A stretch of 64,000 nt of DNA, taken from assembly GCF_014201905.1 (NCBI RefSeq), contig NZ_JACHFM010000006.1, positions 1 through 64,000 of the forward strand. The letters are read 5' to 3'. Source of the stretch: Amaricoccus macauensis (lineage in GTDB: Bacteria > Pseudomonadota > Alphaproteobacteria > Rhodobacterales > Rhodobacteraceae). The notes beneath the pieces were generated by a model. The model saw nothing but the letters and a program-made list of their open reading frames with translations. It had not been told where the DNA came from and made no database searches. This document shows positions 9,068 to 17,255 of the stretch, one piece after another. Each line of letters starts with the position of its first letter. The stretch's first letter is position 1. The translations under genes were made by a program, and so were the position numbers.

Positions 9068-10224
9068 GAGGCGGCCCGAAGGTTGCCGCCGTGGCTGCCA
9101 CCGGCAAAGACGCGCTTCTGGCCGAACTCGTTGAGGAAGCCGCCCGCCTGCTCGCCACGCTCGATGCCGAGCGCGGGGAAGAGAAGCTCCGCGACGCGGT
9201 AGCTTTCTTCGAGATGCGGATAGCCCGAGCCGATCACCGTATCGATGCCGATCTCCTGATATTCGCGCAGCCGGGCCGCCACGCTCTCGGGCGAACCGAC
9301 GAGGGCGGTGCCGGCCCCGGCCCGCACGAGCCCGACCCCGGCCCAGAGGTTCGGCGAGACCTCGAGCCTGTCGCGACTCCCCTGATGCAGGGCGAACATC
9401 CGCTTCTGGCCGACGCTGTCGCTCTCCTTGTTGAAGTGCTTGGCGGCGGCGGCGATCGTCTCGTCGTCGAGCTTCGAGATCAGCCGGTCGGCCGCCGCCC
9501 ACGCCTCTTCCTCGGTTTCGCGGACGATGAAGTGCAGGCGGATGCCGAAGCTGACCTCGCGGCCCTCTTCCCGCGCGGCGGCGCGCACGCGGTCGATCTT
9601 CTCGGCGACCTGCGCCGGCGGCTCACCCCAGGTCAGGTACTTGTCGACGCGGCCGGCGGCGAAATCGATGCCCGCGTCGGACGAGCCACCGAAGTAGAGC
9701 GGCGGGCGCGGCGACTGGACCGGCGGATAGCCGAGGGTCGCGCCGATCGCCTTGATGTGCTCGCCGTCGAGATTGGCCGAGCCGGTGGCGAGCAGATCCT
9801 CGAAGACGTCGAAGAACTCTTCCGCGTGGCCGTAGCGCTGGTCATGCGGCAGGAAGACGCCGTCCCCCTTCAACTCGGCCGGGTTGCCGCCCACGACGAT
9901 ATTGAGAAGCAGGCGGCCGTTCGACACCCGGTCGAGGGTCGAGGAAAGCCGGGCGTAGTAGGCCGGCGAGGCAACGCCCGGGCGGATCGCCACGAGGAAC
10001 TTCAGCCGGCGCGTGACCGGCGCGAGCGCCGCCGCCATGACGAAGGACTCCTCGCAACCGGCCCCGGTGGGCAACAGGACGCCGGTGTAGCCGAGGCGAT
10101 CGACGGCAACGGCGACCTGCGAGAGATAGTCATAGCTCGGCGCGCGGTTGAGGTCGGAGGAGCCGAGATAGGCTCCGTCACCGGAGGTCGGGATGAACCA
10201 GAAGAAGTCGATGGGCTGGGTCAT
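9064..10224 (-). CDS. ssuD: FMNH2-dependent alkanesulfonate monooxygenase
   Basis: A flavin-dependent luciferase-like monooxygenase that splits C1-Cn alkanesulfonates to aldehyde and sulfite, releasing sulfur under starvation. The 386 residues begin [15 protein letters not shown] and contain [19 protein letters not shown] and YFGGSSDAG, all characteristic of SsuD. It needs reduced FMN from a separate reductase; the msuE-like gene at 15321 is the nearest candidate. It lies between ssuA (17 bases upstream) and ssuC (four-base overlap). Confidence 0.9.
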   Translation of the reverse strand: MTQPIDFFWFIPTSGDGAYLGSSDLNRAPSYDYLSQVAVAVDRLGYTGVLLPTGAGCEESFVMAAALAPVTRRLKFLVAIRPGVASPAYYARLSSTLDRVSNGRLLLNIVVGGNPAELKGDGVFLPHDQRYGHAEEFFDVFEDLLATGSANLDGEHIKAIGATLGYPPVQSPRPPLYFGGSSDAGIDFAAGRVDKYLTWGEPPAQVAEKIDRVRAAAREEGREVSFGIRLHFIVRETEEEAWAAADRLISKLDDETIAAAAKHFNKESDSVGQKRMFALHQGSRDRLEVSPNLWAGVGLVRAGAGTALVGSPESVAARLREYQEIGIDTVIGSGYPHLEESYRVAELLFPALGIERGEQAGGFLNEFGQKRVFAGGSHGGNLRAAS

Positions 10225-10241
10225 TTCATGCCTTTCTCGGA

Positions 10242-11219
10242 TCAGCTGGCCTTGGGCTGCCAGACGATGTCCTGAATGTTGAGCGGCTTCGGCAGGATCC
10301 CGAGGCCGTAGAATTCGTCCGCCAGCGCCTGCTGGTAGGCTTGCGCGTCCCGGTTCATCGGCGCGACGCTGCCGAGATCGAAGCCCTTGCGGGTCAGTGT
10401 GATACGGGTGATGTCCTCGCGGACGCCGGTGATCCGGCTGAGGACCGGCACCGTCCTGTCGAGATCGCTCTGGGCGGCACGGCCGACGACGGCGAGCTCG
10501 TTCAGGATGTCAACGACAACATCGGGAGTCTCGCTGGCGAAATCACCGTTCGCAAGGAAGTAGGACCACGACGGGACGAGCCCCTCGGCGGTCGTCAGCA
10601 CCCGGGCGTCCGGGTCGTCCTCGGCAACAGCGAGGTAGGGATCCCAGATCGTCCATGCGTCGATGCTGCCCGCCCGGAATGCCGCCAGCGCGTCAGGCGG
10701 CGAGAGGTCCGACGCCTCGACGTCATCGGGCGTCAGACCGCCCTTGCGCAGCGCCTTCACGGTGATGTTGTGGGCACTCGATCCGCGCTTGAAGGCGACC
10801 TTCCGGCCCTTCAGATCGGCGAGGGTCCGGATCGGCGAGTCCTTGTGGACGAGAATTGCCGAGCCCTGCGGACTGCCGGCATAGGTTCCGACATAGACGA
10901 GATTCCGCCCCGATGCCTGCGCGAAGAGCGGCGGCACGTCGCCGGTCGCGCCAAAGTCCAGCGCCCCGGCGCCGAGCGCCTCGAGAAGCGGCGGCCCGGA
11001 GGTGAACTCCGACCAACGGACCTCGATGCCCTGCGCGGCGAACCGCCGTTCCAGCGCGCCCTGGCTCTTCGCAAGGGCGACCACGCCGTTCTTCTGCCAG
11101 CCAATCCGCAGCGTCCTTGTCCCGGCGGCGTTGGCGTTGCCCCATATGAGCAGCGGAGCGGCGAGACTGGCGACAAGGCCGAGCCCGCCTCCGGCGATGA
11201 CACTTCGTCGCGATACCAT
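10242..11219 (-). CDS. ssuA: Aliphatic sulfonate ABC transporter, substrate-binding protein
   Basis: A periplasmic binding protein of 325 residues. The N-terminus has a twin-arginine-like start ([16 protein letters not shown]) with a cleavage site after ANA, then a mature protein beginning [10 protein letters not shown], typical of SsuA/TauA. The start at 11219 has AGAGG nearby and fits the signal peptide; an upstream reading to 11264 does not. It heads the ssuADCB operon behind a promoter region with repeated TCTAAAT boxes. Confidence 0.85.
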   Translation of the reverse strand: MVSRRSVIAGGGLGLVASLAAPLLIWGNANAAGTRTLRIGWQKNGVVALAKSQGALERRFAAQGIEVRWSEFTSGPPLLEALGAGALDFGATGDVPPLFAQASGRNLVYVGTYAGSPQGSAILVHKDSPIRTLADLKGRKVAFKRGSSAHNITVKALRKGGLTPDDVEASDLSPPDALAAFRAGSIDAWTIWDPYLAVAEDDPDARVLTTAEGLVPSWSYFLANGDFASETPDVVVDILNELAVVGRAAQSDLDRTVPVLSRITGVREDITRITLTRKGFDLGSVAPMNRDAQAYQQALADEFYGLGILPKPLNIQDIVWQPKAS

Positions 11220-11263
11220 GAACAAAACCTCTTTCTCACTCGGGTGCAGCCTAAGCCAAATCA

Positions 11264-11298
11264 TCTAAATCACGATAGTCTAAATCGTCTATTTAGAC
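11264..11298. promoter_or_regulatory. TCTAAAT repeat cluster upstream of ssuA
   Basis: Three copies of TCTAAAT or its complement lie within 35 bases: direct copies at 11264-11270 and 11279-11285, and an inverted copy at 11291-11297. The last two form a perfect palindrome GTCTAAAT-CGTCT-ATTTAGAC (11278-11298). The cluster is 45-80 bases before the ssuA start and AT-rich. It is a likely operator or promoter for sulfur control; the regulator is not encoded in view. Confidence 0.5.
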
Positions 11299-11332
11299 GG
11301 ATGCCGGCGATCTTCCGCTCGCCCCCGGTCCG

Positions 11333-12775
11333 TCAGCCGACGGCCAGAGCTTCTTCCGGCAGCGCCTTGCCGATGTCACCGGCCTTGCGGGCAAGGACGC
11401 CGGCCACGTGCTCCGCGTGACGGATCACCTCGGGGACGCCCATCAGTTCACCGACGCACCCCCGCGCGAGCGGGCCGACGACAAAGAGCGTGTCGGAGAC
11501 AGAGCCCTCGCCCCCGACCGCGCGACAATGCTCTGCGACGTGCAGACCAAGTCCGTTCGGGTCGGCGGCGATGAGACCTTCCGCAGCCAGCGCCCGCAGC
11601 GCCGGGTTCGAGCTGAGGGCGCTCGCGTGATCCGGGCCGGTGGTCACGACGACGGTGTCGAAGACCTCCGAGGCGACCTCGTCGCAGCCGCGCGGGCGAT
11701 ACTCGACGACGATGCCGCCCTCCTCCTCGTGCGCCGAGACCAATCGGGCCGCGACGGTCTCGAGGCGACCGAGGCGGACCTGGAGATCGAGGGCTTCCTC
11801 GACCTGCGGGGCGACCCTGAAGCGGTGCACGTCCCAGAACGTCCGAAGGTGGCGTACGAGCCGCCGGCGCTCGCCCTCGGGCAGTACCGCCCAGATCGCC
11901 TGTCCCTGGTCGCGGATCGCGTCGAGCACCGCGTGCCAGCTTCGACCACGCGCCTCATCGGCGACCACCGCCGCGCGAATGCGCCGGAGCAGCCCGAGGG
12001 CCGTGGGCGGCGCGTCGGCCGCGAAGTCGATCGCGCATTTCCCGGAGACGACTCCGTGCCCGCGCGACCGAAGCCCGTGGCGCGAGAGCGCGGTGATCCG
12101 CCCCCGGAACCCGCGGCGGGCGAGGCTCGCGGCCACGTCCGCCGAGGTCAGGCCCGCACCGACGATCAGAAGCCGCTCCGAATGGCCGATCGCGGCGATG
12201 CGGGCGTTGTCGTAGGGACTTGCGACGAGACGCCGTGACGCGACGAGTCCGCGCAGCGGCGCCGGCACCGACGGCGCCGGATGCGTCATCGCCAGGACCA
12301 CGAGATCCGCGCCAAGGGCGGTGCCGTCCGAGAGATCGATGAGGTAGCGCTCGTTCGACCGGGTGACCGAGACGGCGAAGGCCCGGGCGTGCCGGACCGC
12401 GCCGCTCGCCAGAAGCGGCTCGAGATGTGCCGCGACGTAACTGCCGAACACCCCGCGCTCGGGGAAGAAGTCACCGCGCGCGGTCAGCGTGCCCGGCGAC
12501 ATGCGGATGTTCTCGGCCGCCAGCCAGTTCATGAAGTGGTTCAGGTCATCGCCGTAGAGCGTCATCCGCGACGCGGGAACGTTGATCCGGTGAGCGGGCT
12601 CGTCCGAGGAATAGGCGAGCCCGCGCCCGAGGGCTTCCCGCGGCTCGACCACGATGATCTCCACCTCCTCCGGCGCGATCGTCCGGGAGAGGTGAAACGC
12701 CGTCGCGGCACCGGTGAGCCCGCCGCCGAGGATGGCGACGACGGGGCGGGCCCGGCGGGGTTTGTCCATGATCAT
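11333..12775 (-). CDS. FAD/NAD(P)-binding protein (COG4529-type flavoprotein)
   Basis: A 480-residue putative flavoprotein. The N-terminus carries a dinucleotide-binding motif (VVAILGGGLTGAATAFHLS), followed by GRGLAYSS and HRINVPASRM, which mark the COG4529 family. A second nucleotide fold (LLIVGAGLTSADVAASL) lies near the middle. Members are often found beside sulfonate and sulfone oxidation genes, and here it lies between sfnB-like and ssuA genes on the same strand. It may act as an oxidoreductase in organosulfur use; the reaction is unknown. Confidence 0.65.
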   Translation of the reverse strand: MIMDKPRRARPVVAILGGGLTGAATAFHLSRTIAPEEVEIIVVEPREALGRGLAYSSDEPAHRINVPASRMTLYGDDLNHFMNWLAAENIRMSPGTLTARGDFFPERGVFGSYVAAHLEPLLASGAVRHARAFAVSVTRSNERYLIDLSDGTALGADLVVLAMTHPAPSVPAPLRGLVASRRLVASPYDNARIAAIGHSERLLIVGAGLTSADVAASLARRGFRGRITALSRHGLRSRGHGVVSGKCAIDFAADAPPTALGLLRRIRAAVVADEARGRSWHAVLDAIRDQGQAIWAVLPEGERRRLVRHLRTFWDVHRFRVAPQVEEALDLQVRLGRLETVAARLVSAHEEEGGIVVEYRPRGCDEVASEVFDTVVVTTGPDHASALSSNPALRALAAEGLIAADPNGLGLHVAEHCRAVGGEGSVSDTLFVVGPLARGCVGELMGVPEVIRHAEHVAGVLARKAGDIGKALPEEALAVG

Positions 12776-12823
12776 GACTGTTTACTCGCTTGTTGCAGGG
12801 TCACCAGAGGTTGGACGGTAGGA

Positions 12824-14071
12824 TCAGCTCCAGGCGTGGCTGGGCGGGTTCACGCCGTTCAGGTAGTAGTTGCCGAGGATCGCGTACTTCCAGCGCACCG
12901 GGTCGTGCAGCGTGTGCGTCCGGGCGTTGCGCCAGTGCCGGTCAAGGTTGTGCTCGGCCAGCGTCGAGCGGGTGCCGGCAAGCTCGAAGAGCTTGTTCGT
13001 CGCGGCGATCGACAGCTCGGTCGTCAGGACCTTGGCCTCGGCGGTCGCGACCTGCGCCTCGGCGACGGTCTCGGCGCCCGGCTCGGCGATGGCGTGGTCG
13101 ATCTTCGCGCTCGCCACATCGAGCAGCGCGGCCGAGGCGCGTTCGCGGAGCTTCAGGTCGCCGATCGCCTGGATCGTGTAGGGATCCTGCCACGCGTGAT
13201 CGAGACCGCTGTCGACCCACGCCCGCGATTTCGTCTTCACGAAGTCGATGGTGTCGGCGATCGCCGCGCGGGCGATCCCAAGGTCCACCGCCGCCTGGAT
13301 CACCTGAAAGACCGGGCCATCGGCCGAAGGGGTCTCGTAGCCCTTGTAGCCCGGGATCAGGTGGGTTTTCGGCACCTTGACGTTGTCGAGGATCACCGTC
13401 CCGGAAAGCGTGGTGCGCTGGCCGAAGCTCGACCAGTCGTCGATCACCGTCAGCCCCTGCGCGCCACGATCGGCGATCGCGTACCAGGCCCGGTTCTGGT
13501 CATCGAGCGCAACGATCGGCACCCGGTGGGCCAGCAGGGCGCCGGAGGCGTAGAACTTGCGGCCGTTGACCACCACATGATCACCGGCGTCGGTCCATGT
13601 GGTGTGGAAATCGACCGCCCGCTTCGAGCCGAATTCCGAGAAGGCGTTGCCGAAGCGCGTGCCCTTCAGCACCTCGGCGAAGAGCAGCGTCTTCTGCGCC
13701 TCGGCGGCCACCGTGCGGATCGCCGCAACGACGCCGAGGTGGTTCTGCGGGATCTGCCCGAGGCTCGGGTCGGCCTCCGCGATGATCGCGATCACCCGGT
13801 TCAGGGTGACGTAGGAGAGTTCAGGGCCGCCGTAGATCTTCGGCACGCTGATCGACCAGAGGCCGCTCTGCGAGAAGGCGTCGAGCTCGGCGAGCGGCCA
13901 GATGCGTTCGCGGTCACGCTGCGACGCGCCCCTGGCGAACTCGGTGGCGAGTTCCTTCGCGATGGCGATCGCCTCGTCATCGGTGCGGATGACGTGCGCC
14001 GGTGCCTTCGGGCGGGCGACAGGCGGGACGGCGGCGCCTTCGCTGGCGCGCGGCAGGCTGTGGACGGTCAT
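12824..14071 (-). CDS. sfnB: SfnB-family acyl-CoA dehydrogenase-like sulfur acquisition oxidoreductase
   Basis: A 415-residue flavoprotein of the acyl-CoA dehydrogenase fold. It has WSISVPKIYGGPELSY at the N-terminal domain, GNAFSEFGSKRAVDF in the central sheet and a C-terminal helical bundle ending WKYAILGNYYLNG. These match the SfnB branch linked to dimethyl sulfone and sulfonate use rather than fatty-acid oxidation. It lies between sfnG and the COG4529 gene in one minus-strand series. The start is ATG 14071; the longer frame to 14119 lacks family similarity. Confidence 0.75.
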   Translation of the reverse strand: MTVHSLPRASEGAAVPPVARPKAPAHVIRTDDEAIAIAKELATEFARGASQRDRERIWPLAELDAFSQSGLWSISVPKIYGGPELSYVTLNRVIAIIAEADPSLGQIPQNHLGVVAAIRTVAAEAQKTLLFAEVLKGTRFGNAFSEFGSKRAVDFHTTWTDAGDHVVVNGRKFYASGALLAHRVPIVALDDQNRAWYAIADRGAQGLTVIDDWSSFGQRTTLSGTVILDNVKVPKTHLIPGYKGYETPSADGPVFQVIQAAVDLGIARAAIADTIDFVKTKSRAWVDSGLDHAWQDPYTIQAIGDLKLRERASAALLDVASAKIDHAIAEPGAETVAEAQVATAEAKVLTTELSIAATNKLFELAGTRSTLAEHNLDRHWRNARTHTLHDPVRWKYAILGNYYLNGVNPPSHAWS

Positions 14072-14188
14072 GGGTGTAGCTCCTTGTCGGGGGGGAGCGC
14101 CGCGCGGGCGACGCCACAAAGATCTCTGGCTGCGGGGACCGCGTGCCCCCTGTGAGGGTCGGAAGTTGCGGGCTCGCCGATCGCGGCC

Positions 14189-15286
14189 CTACTCGGCCGC
14201 GACGGCGGTGCGGCTGCGGTTCGCCTCCAACTCGCGGACGAGCGGGATCACCCGCTTGCCGAAGAACTCCACCTCCTCCTGGAAGTGCAGGAAGCCGAGC
14301 AGCACGAGGTCCGCGCCCGCGTCCTTCAGCGCGATGATCCGTCCGGCGATCTGCTCGGGCGTGCCGATCAGGTTCGACCGGAAGCCGTCGTTGTACTGGA
14401 CGAGATCGTCGAAGCTCGACTTCGCCCAGTTGCCTTCGCCTTCGGGCGAGGCCGCGCCGGCGTTCTTCACCTCGTGGGCAAAGCCGTGCACCGCGTCCGG
14501 GTTCGCCTTGTCGATGATTTCCCCGAGCACCGCGCGGGCCTCCGCCTCGGTGTCCCGGGCGATCGCGAAGCTGTTGATGCCGATCTTCACCCGGCGGCCC
14601 TGCTCGGCAGCCTTGGCCCGGATGTCCTCGACCTGTGTGGCGAGACCCTCGGGCGTGTTGCCGTTGGTGAAATACCAGTCCGACACCCGCGCGGCCATGT
14701 CGCGCGCCGCGCGGCTGGAGCCGCCCTGAAAGATCTCGGGCTGCGGGTCGATCGGCTTCGGTTTCATCGTGTAGTTGCGGAAGCGGTAGAAATCACCGGC
14801 GAAGGTGAAGTCGTCCTCGCTCCAGATGCCGCGCATCGCCCGGATGAACTCCTCCGACCGGCGATAGCGCTCGTCGTGGTCGAGCCAGGGCTCGCCGATC
14901 GCCGAGAACTCGCCGCGGAACCAGCCGGAGACGACGTTCACGGCGATCCGGCCTTCGGTGAGGTTGTTGATGGTGGCGATCTGCTTCGCGGCCAGCGCCG
15001 GATTCCACGGCCCCGGCAGGAGTGCGGCAATGATCTTCAGCCGCTCGGTGGCGGCGGCGAGCGCGTGGCTGAACGACACGGACTCGTGCTGGTTGTCGGC
15101 GCCATAGCCGGCGGTGAAGCGGATCTGCGACAGCGCATATTCGAAGCCCGCCGCTTCCGCGATCTGCGCGAGCTTGCGGTTGTAGTCGATGCCCCAATGG
15201 GTGCGCTGCTCGATATTGCTGATGACGAGCCCGCCCGAGACGTTGGGCACCCAGTAGGCAAACTTGATCGGCGTTTCCGTGGTCAT
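14189..15286 (-). CDS. sfnG: FMNH2-dependent dimethyl sulfone monooxygenase
   Basis: A luciferase-like flavin monooxygenase of 365 residues that converts dimethyl sulfone to methanesulfinate. The N-terminal stretch IKFAYWVPNVSGGLVIS and GIDYNRKLAQIAEAAGFEYA are close to SfnG, and NVVSGWFRGEF and FQGGSSRAARDMA are family signatures. The start is ATG 15286 behind AGGAGA. It needs FMNH2, which the adjacent msuE-like reductase could supply. Product sulfinate/sulfonate would feed SsuD-type desulfonation. Confidence 0.85.
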   Translation of the reverse strand: MTTETPIKFAYWVPNVSGGLVISNIEQRTHWGIDYNRKLAQIAEAAGFEYALSQIRFTAGYGADNQHESVSFSHALAAATERLKIIAALLPGPWNPALAAKQIATINNLTEGRIAVNVVSGWFRGEFSAIGEPWLDHDERYRRSEEFIRAMRGIWSEDDFTFAGDFYRFRNYTMKPKPIDPQPEIFQGGSSRAARDMAARVSDWYFTNGNTPEGLATQVEDIRAKAAEQGRRVKIGINSFAIARDTEAEARAVLGEIIDKANPDAVHGFAHEVKNAGAASPEGEGNWAKSSFDDLVQYNDGFRSNLIGTPEQIAGRIIALKDAGADLVLLGFLHFQEEVEFFGKRVIPLVRELEANRSRTAVAAE

Positions 15287-15320
15287 CGGAATCGTCTCCT
15301 GTTGAGTCTGGTTGGACGGG

Positions 15321-15902
15321 TCAGAACGCCAGGGCGTGCACGGCGTCACTGTGGGCGACTGAGCGCGGCGCGACCTGCGGCAGGAAGGGCGCGAACTGGC
15401 CGACCGCCCGGTCAAGCCGGTCGAGCAGCGCCTCCGAGGCGATCTCCCCGTCGTGGAAATCCGCGTCCGAGGCATAGACGCCCGTGGCAAGGGCCTGCGC
15501 CTCGAAGAAACCGAGGAGCGGGCGGAGCTGGTGCTCGATGACAAGCGCATGGCGCGCGCCCCCACCGGTCGCACCGAGCAGGACCGGCTTGCCCATGAGC
15601 GCCAGCGGGTCGATGAGATCGAGCAGGTGCTTGAAGAGGCCGCCGTAGCTGCCCTTGTAGACCGGGCTCGCGAGCACGAGCCCGTCCGCCTCGATCATGA
15701 GATCGACCGCTGCGCGGGCAACCGTGTCGAGATCGCCGATTCGCACCGCGCCGCCGAGCGAACCGGCGATCGAGGAAAGCTCGATCACCACCGGCTCCCG
15801 CCCGTACCTCGCGGCGGCGCGCTCGACCGCGGCCGCGACCAGCGCCCGCGTCCGCGACGGATTGCTGAGGCTGCCCGACAGTCCGACAATCTTTCCGTTC
15901 AT
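15321..15902 (-). CDS. msuE: NAD(P)H-dependent FMN reductase (MsuE/SsuE family)
   Basis: A 193-residue flavodoxin-like reductase that makes free FMNH2 for the two-component monooxygenases nearby. The phosphate-binding loop reads GLSGSLSNPSRTRAL at the N-terminus, and ASPVYKGSYGGLFKHLLDLI is the conserved flavin region of the MsuE group. ATG 15902 is preferred; GTG 15908 two codons upstream is possible. It is the first gene of the minus-strand msuE-sfnG-sfnB-COG4529 series. Confidence 0.8.
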   Translation of the reverse strand: MNGKIVGLSGSLSNPSRTRALVAAAVERAAARYGREPVVIELSSIAGSLGGAVRIGDLDTVARAAVDLMIEADGLVLASPVYKGSYGGLFKHLLDLIDPLALMGKPVLLGATGGGARHALVIEHQLRPLLGFFEAQALATGVYASDADFHDGEIASEALLDRLDRAVGQFAPFLPQVAPRSVAHSDAVHALAF

Positions 15903-16019
15903 GGTCACTCAGTCCCGAATCACTATTAACTTGGTCGAGATTATAGATATAAAAAGCGCCCGCAACTACGACCTTCGCATGCGCGAAAAATTGCGCATCA
16001 TTGCATCAAGGAGACGGAA

Positions 16020-16964
16020 ATGCGTGTGACAAGAAGAGCTTTCGGGATCGGCGCCACCGCTGGCATCGGCCTCGCGCTCGCAGGCGCTCCGGTGCTGGCC
16101 GCCGGGAAAGAGGTACGCGTCGGCTTCCAGAAATATGGCGCGCTGGTGCTTCTGAAGGGCAAGGGGCTCCTGGAGGAGAAGCTTGCTCCACTCGGCTACA
16201 AGGTCACGTGGGCCGAGTTCACCGCCGGGCCGCAGATGCTCGAGGGGCTGAACGCGGGCGCCATCGACATCGCGCAGACCGGCGAAGCGCCGCCGATCTT
16301 CGCTCAGGCGGCGAGCCCGCGACTGACCTACTTCGCCTTCGAGCCGCCGGCCCCGAAGGGCGAGGCGATCCTTGTCCCGAAGGACAGCCAGGTCCGGTCG
16401 GTGGCCGATCTCCGGGGCAAGAGGGTCGCGCTCAACAAGGGATCGAACGTCCACTATCTGGTCATTCGCGCGCTCGAGGCCGCCGGCGTTGGCTATGACG
16501 AGATCCGGCCGACGTTCCTCACCCCCGCCGATGCACGCGCCGCCTTCGCCACGGGCGCCGTCGATGCCTGGGCGATCTGGGATCCGTTCCAGGCCTCGGC
16601 GGAGCAGACGCTCGGAGCCCGCGAGCTGGTGAACGCCGAGGGGCTCGCGCCGAACTATCAGTTCTATCTCGGCGAGCGCTCGTTCGTCGAAGCGAACCCG
16701 GACGCGATCCGGGCCCTCTCCGAGGCAATCCACGAGATCGGCGTCTGGATCTCGGAGAACCCCAAGGCCGCGGCCGACGAGCTGGCGCCCCTGACCGGCA
16801 TTCCCCCCGAGGCGCTCGAACTTGCGCTGACGCGCCAGAGCTTTGGCGTGGCCCCCCTCACCTCGCAGGTGGTCGCCGATCAGCAGCGCATCGCGGACAC
16901 CTTCGCGGCGCTCGGCCTGCTGCCGCGGCCGGTGGTCGTCGCTCAGGCCGTCGTCGGCATCTAG
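16020..16964 (+). CDS. Sulfonate/sulfone-type ABC substrate-binding protein (second SsuA-like)
   Basis: A 314-residue periplasmic binding protein related to SsuA: twin-arginine-like signal (TRRAFGIGATAGIGLALAG), cleavage near VLA-AGK, then VRVGFQKYGALVLLKG. GAIDIAQTGEAPPIFAQA and VDAWAIWDPFQ are shared with the SsuA at 10242. AAGGAGA lies just before the ATG. It is transcribed away from msuE and has no permease or ATPase of its own here, so it may use SsuBC with a different ligand (inference). Confidence 0.8.
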   Translation: MRVTRRAFGIGATAGIGLALAGAPVLAAGKEVRVGFQKYGALVLLKGKGLLEEKLAPLGYKVTWAEFTAGPQMLEGLNAGAIDIAQTGEAPPIFAQAASPRLTYFAFEPPAPKGEAILVPKDSQVRSVADLRGKRVALNKGSNVHYLVIRALEAAGVGYDEIRPTFLTPADARAAFATGAVDAWAIWDPFQASAEQTLGARELVNAEGLAPNYQFYLGERSFVEANPDAIRALSEAIHEIGVWISENPKAAADELAPLTGIPPEALELALTRQSFGVAPLTSQVVADQQRIADTFAALGLLPRPVVVAQAVVGI

Positions 16965-17120
16965 GGATCCAAGGTCCACGGGGGCGCGCACCGCCGCAGC
17001 CTTCCTCTCCTCAAACGCCGGCCGGGTCGCGCCCACGAGCGTGTGCGTCCCGGCCCGCCCCGCCGGATGTTCGCACGGCCGCGCGAGCCGGGCCGCGTGG
17101 CGCGTCCGGCGGTTGAGTGC

Positions 17121-17134
17121 TTGCGATTCTGCAA
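17121..17134. promoter_or_regulatory. NnrR/Dnr-type box upstream of nirK
   Basis: TTGCGATTCTGCAA is a TTGC-N6-GCAA palindrome of the CRP/FNR class, 121 bases before the nirK start. Two others of the same form lie before norC and between nosR and pseudoazurin. The rest of the 291-base gap 16965-17255 shows no gene. Confidence 0.75.
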
Positions 17135-17255
17135 CGACGGCGATGGCGCCAGCGATCAACGATCCGCCCGGGTCACGGGGGCGTGAAATGCCGGCAACCC
17201 GGGCCCGCTCGGTGTCGAAAGCAGATTCACGACACGCAAGTCCGGAGGATCGAGG

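Noticed and set aside
8303-9502. 399-codon frame ending with SsuC
   Set aside because: The first 145 codons are Arg-rich shadow of ssuD; true ssuC starts at GTG 9067.
12281-14155. Long plus-strand frame opposite the COG4529 and sfnB genes
   Set aside because: Composition is typical of the reverse frame of GC-rich genes (Arg/Asp/Val-rich, no motif). Similar long shadows at 3469-4425, 15966-17159 and 32695-34965 were rejected for the same reason.
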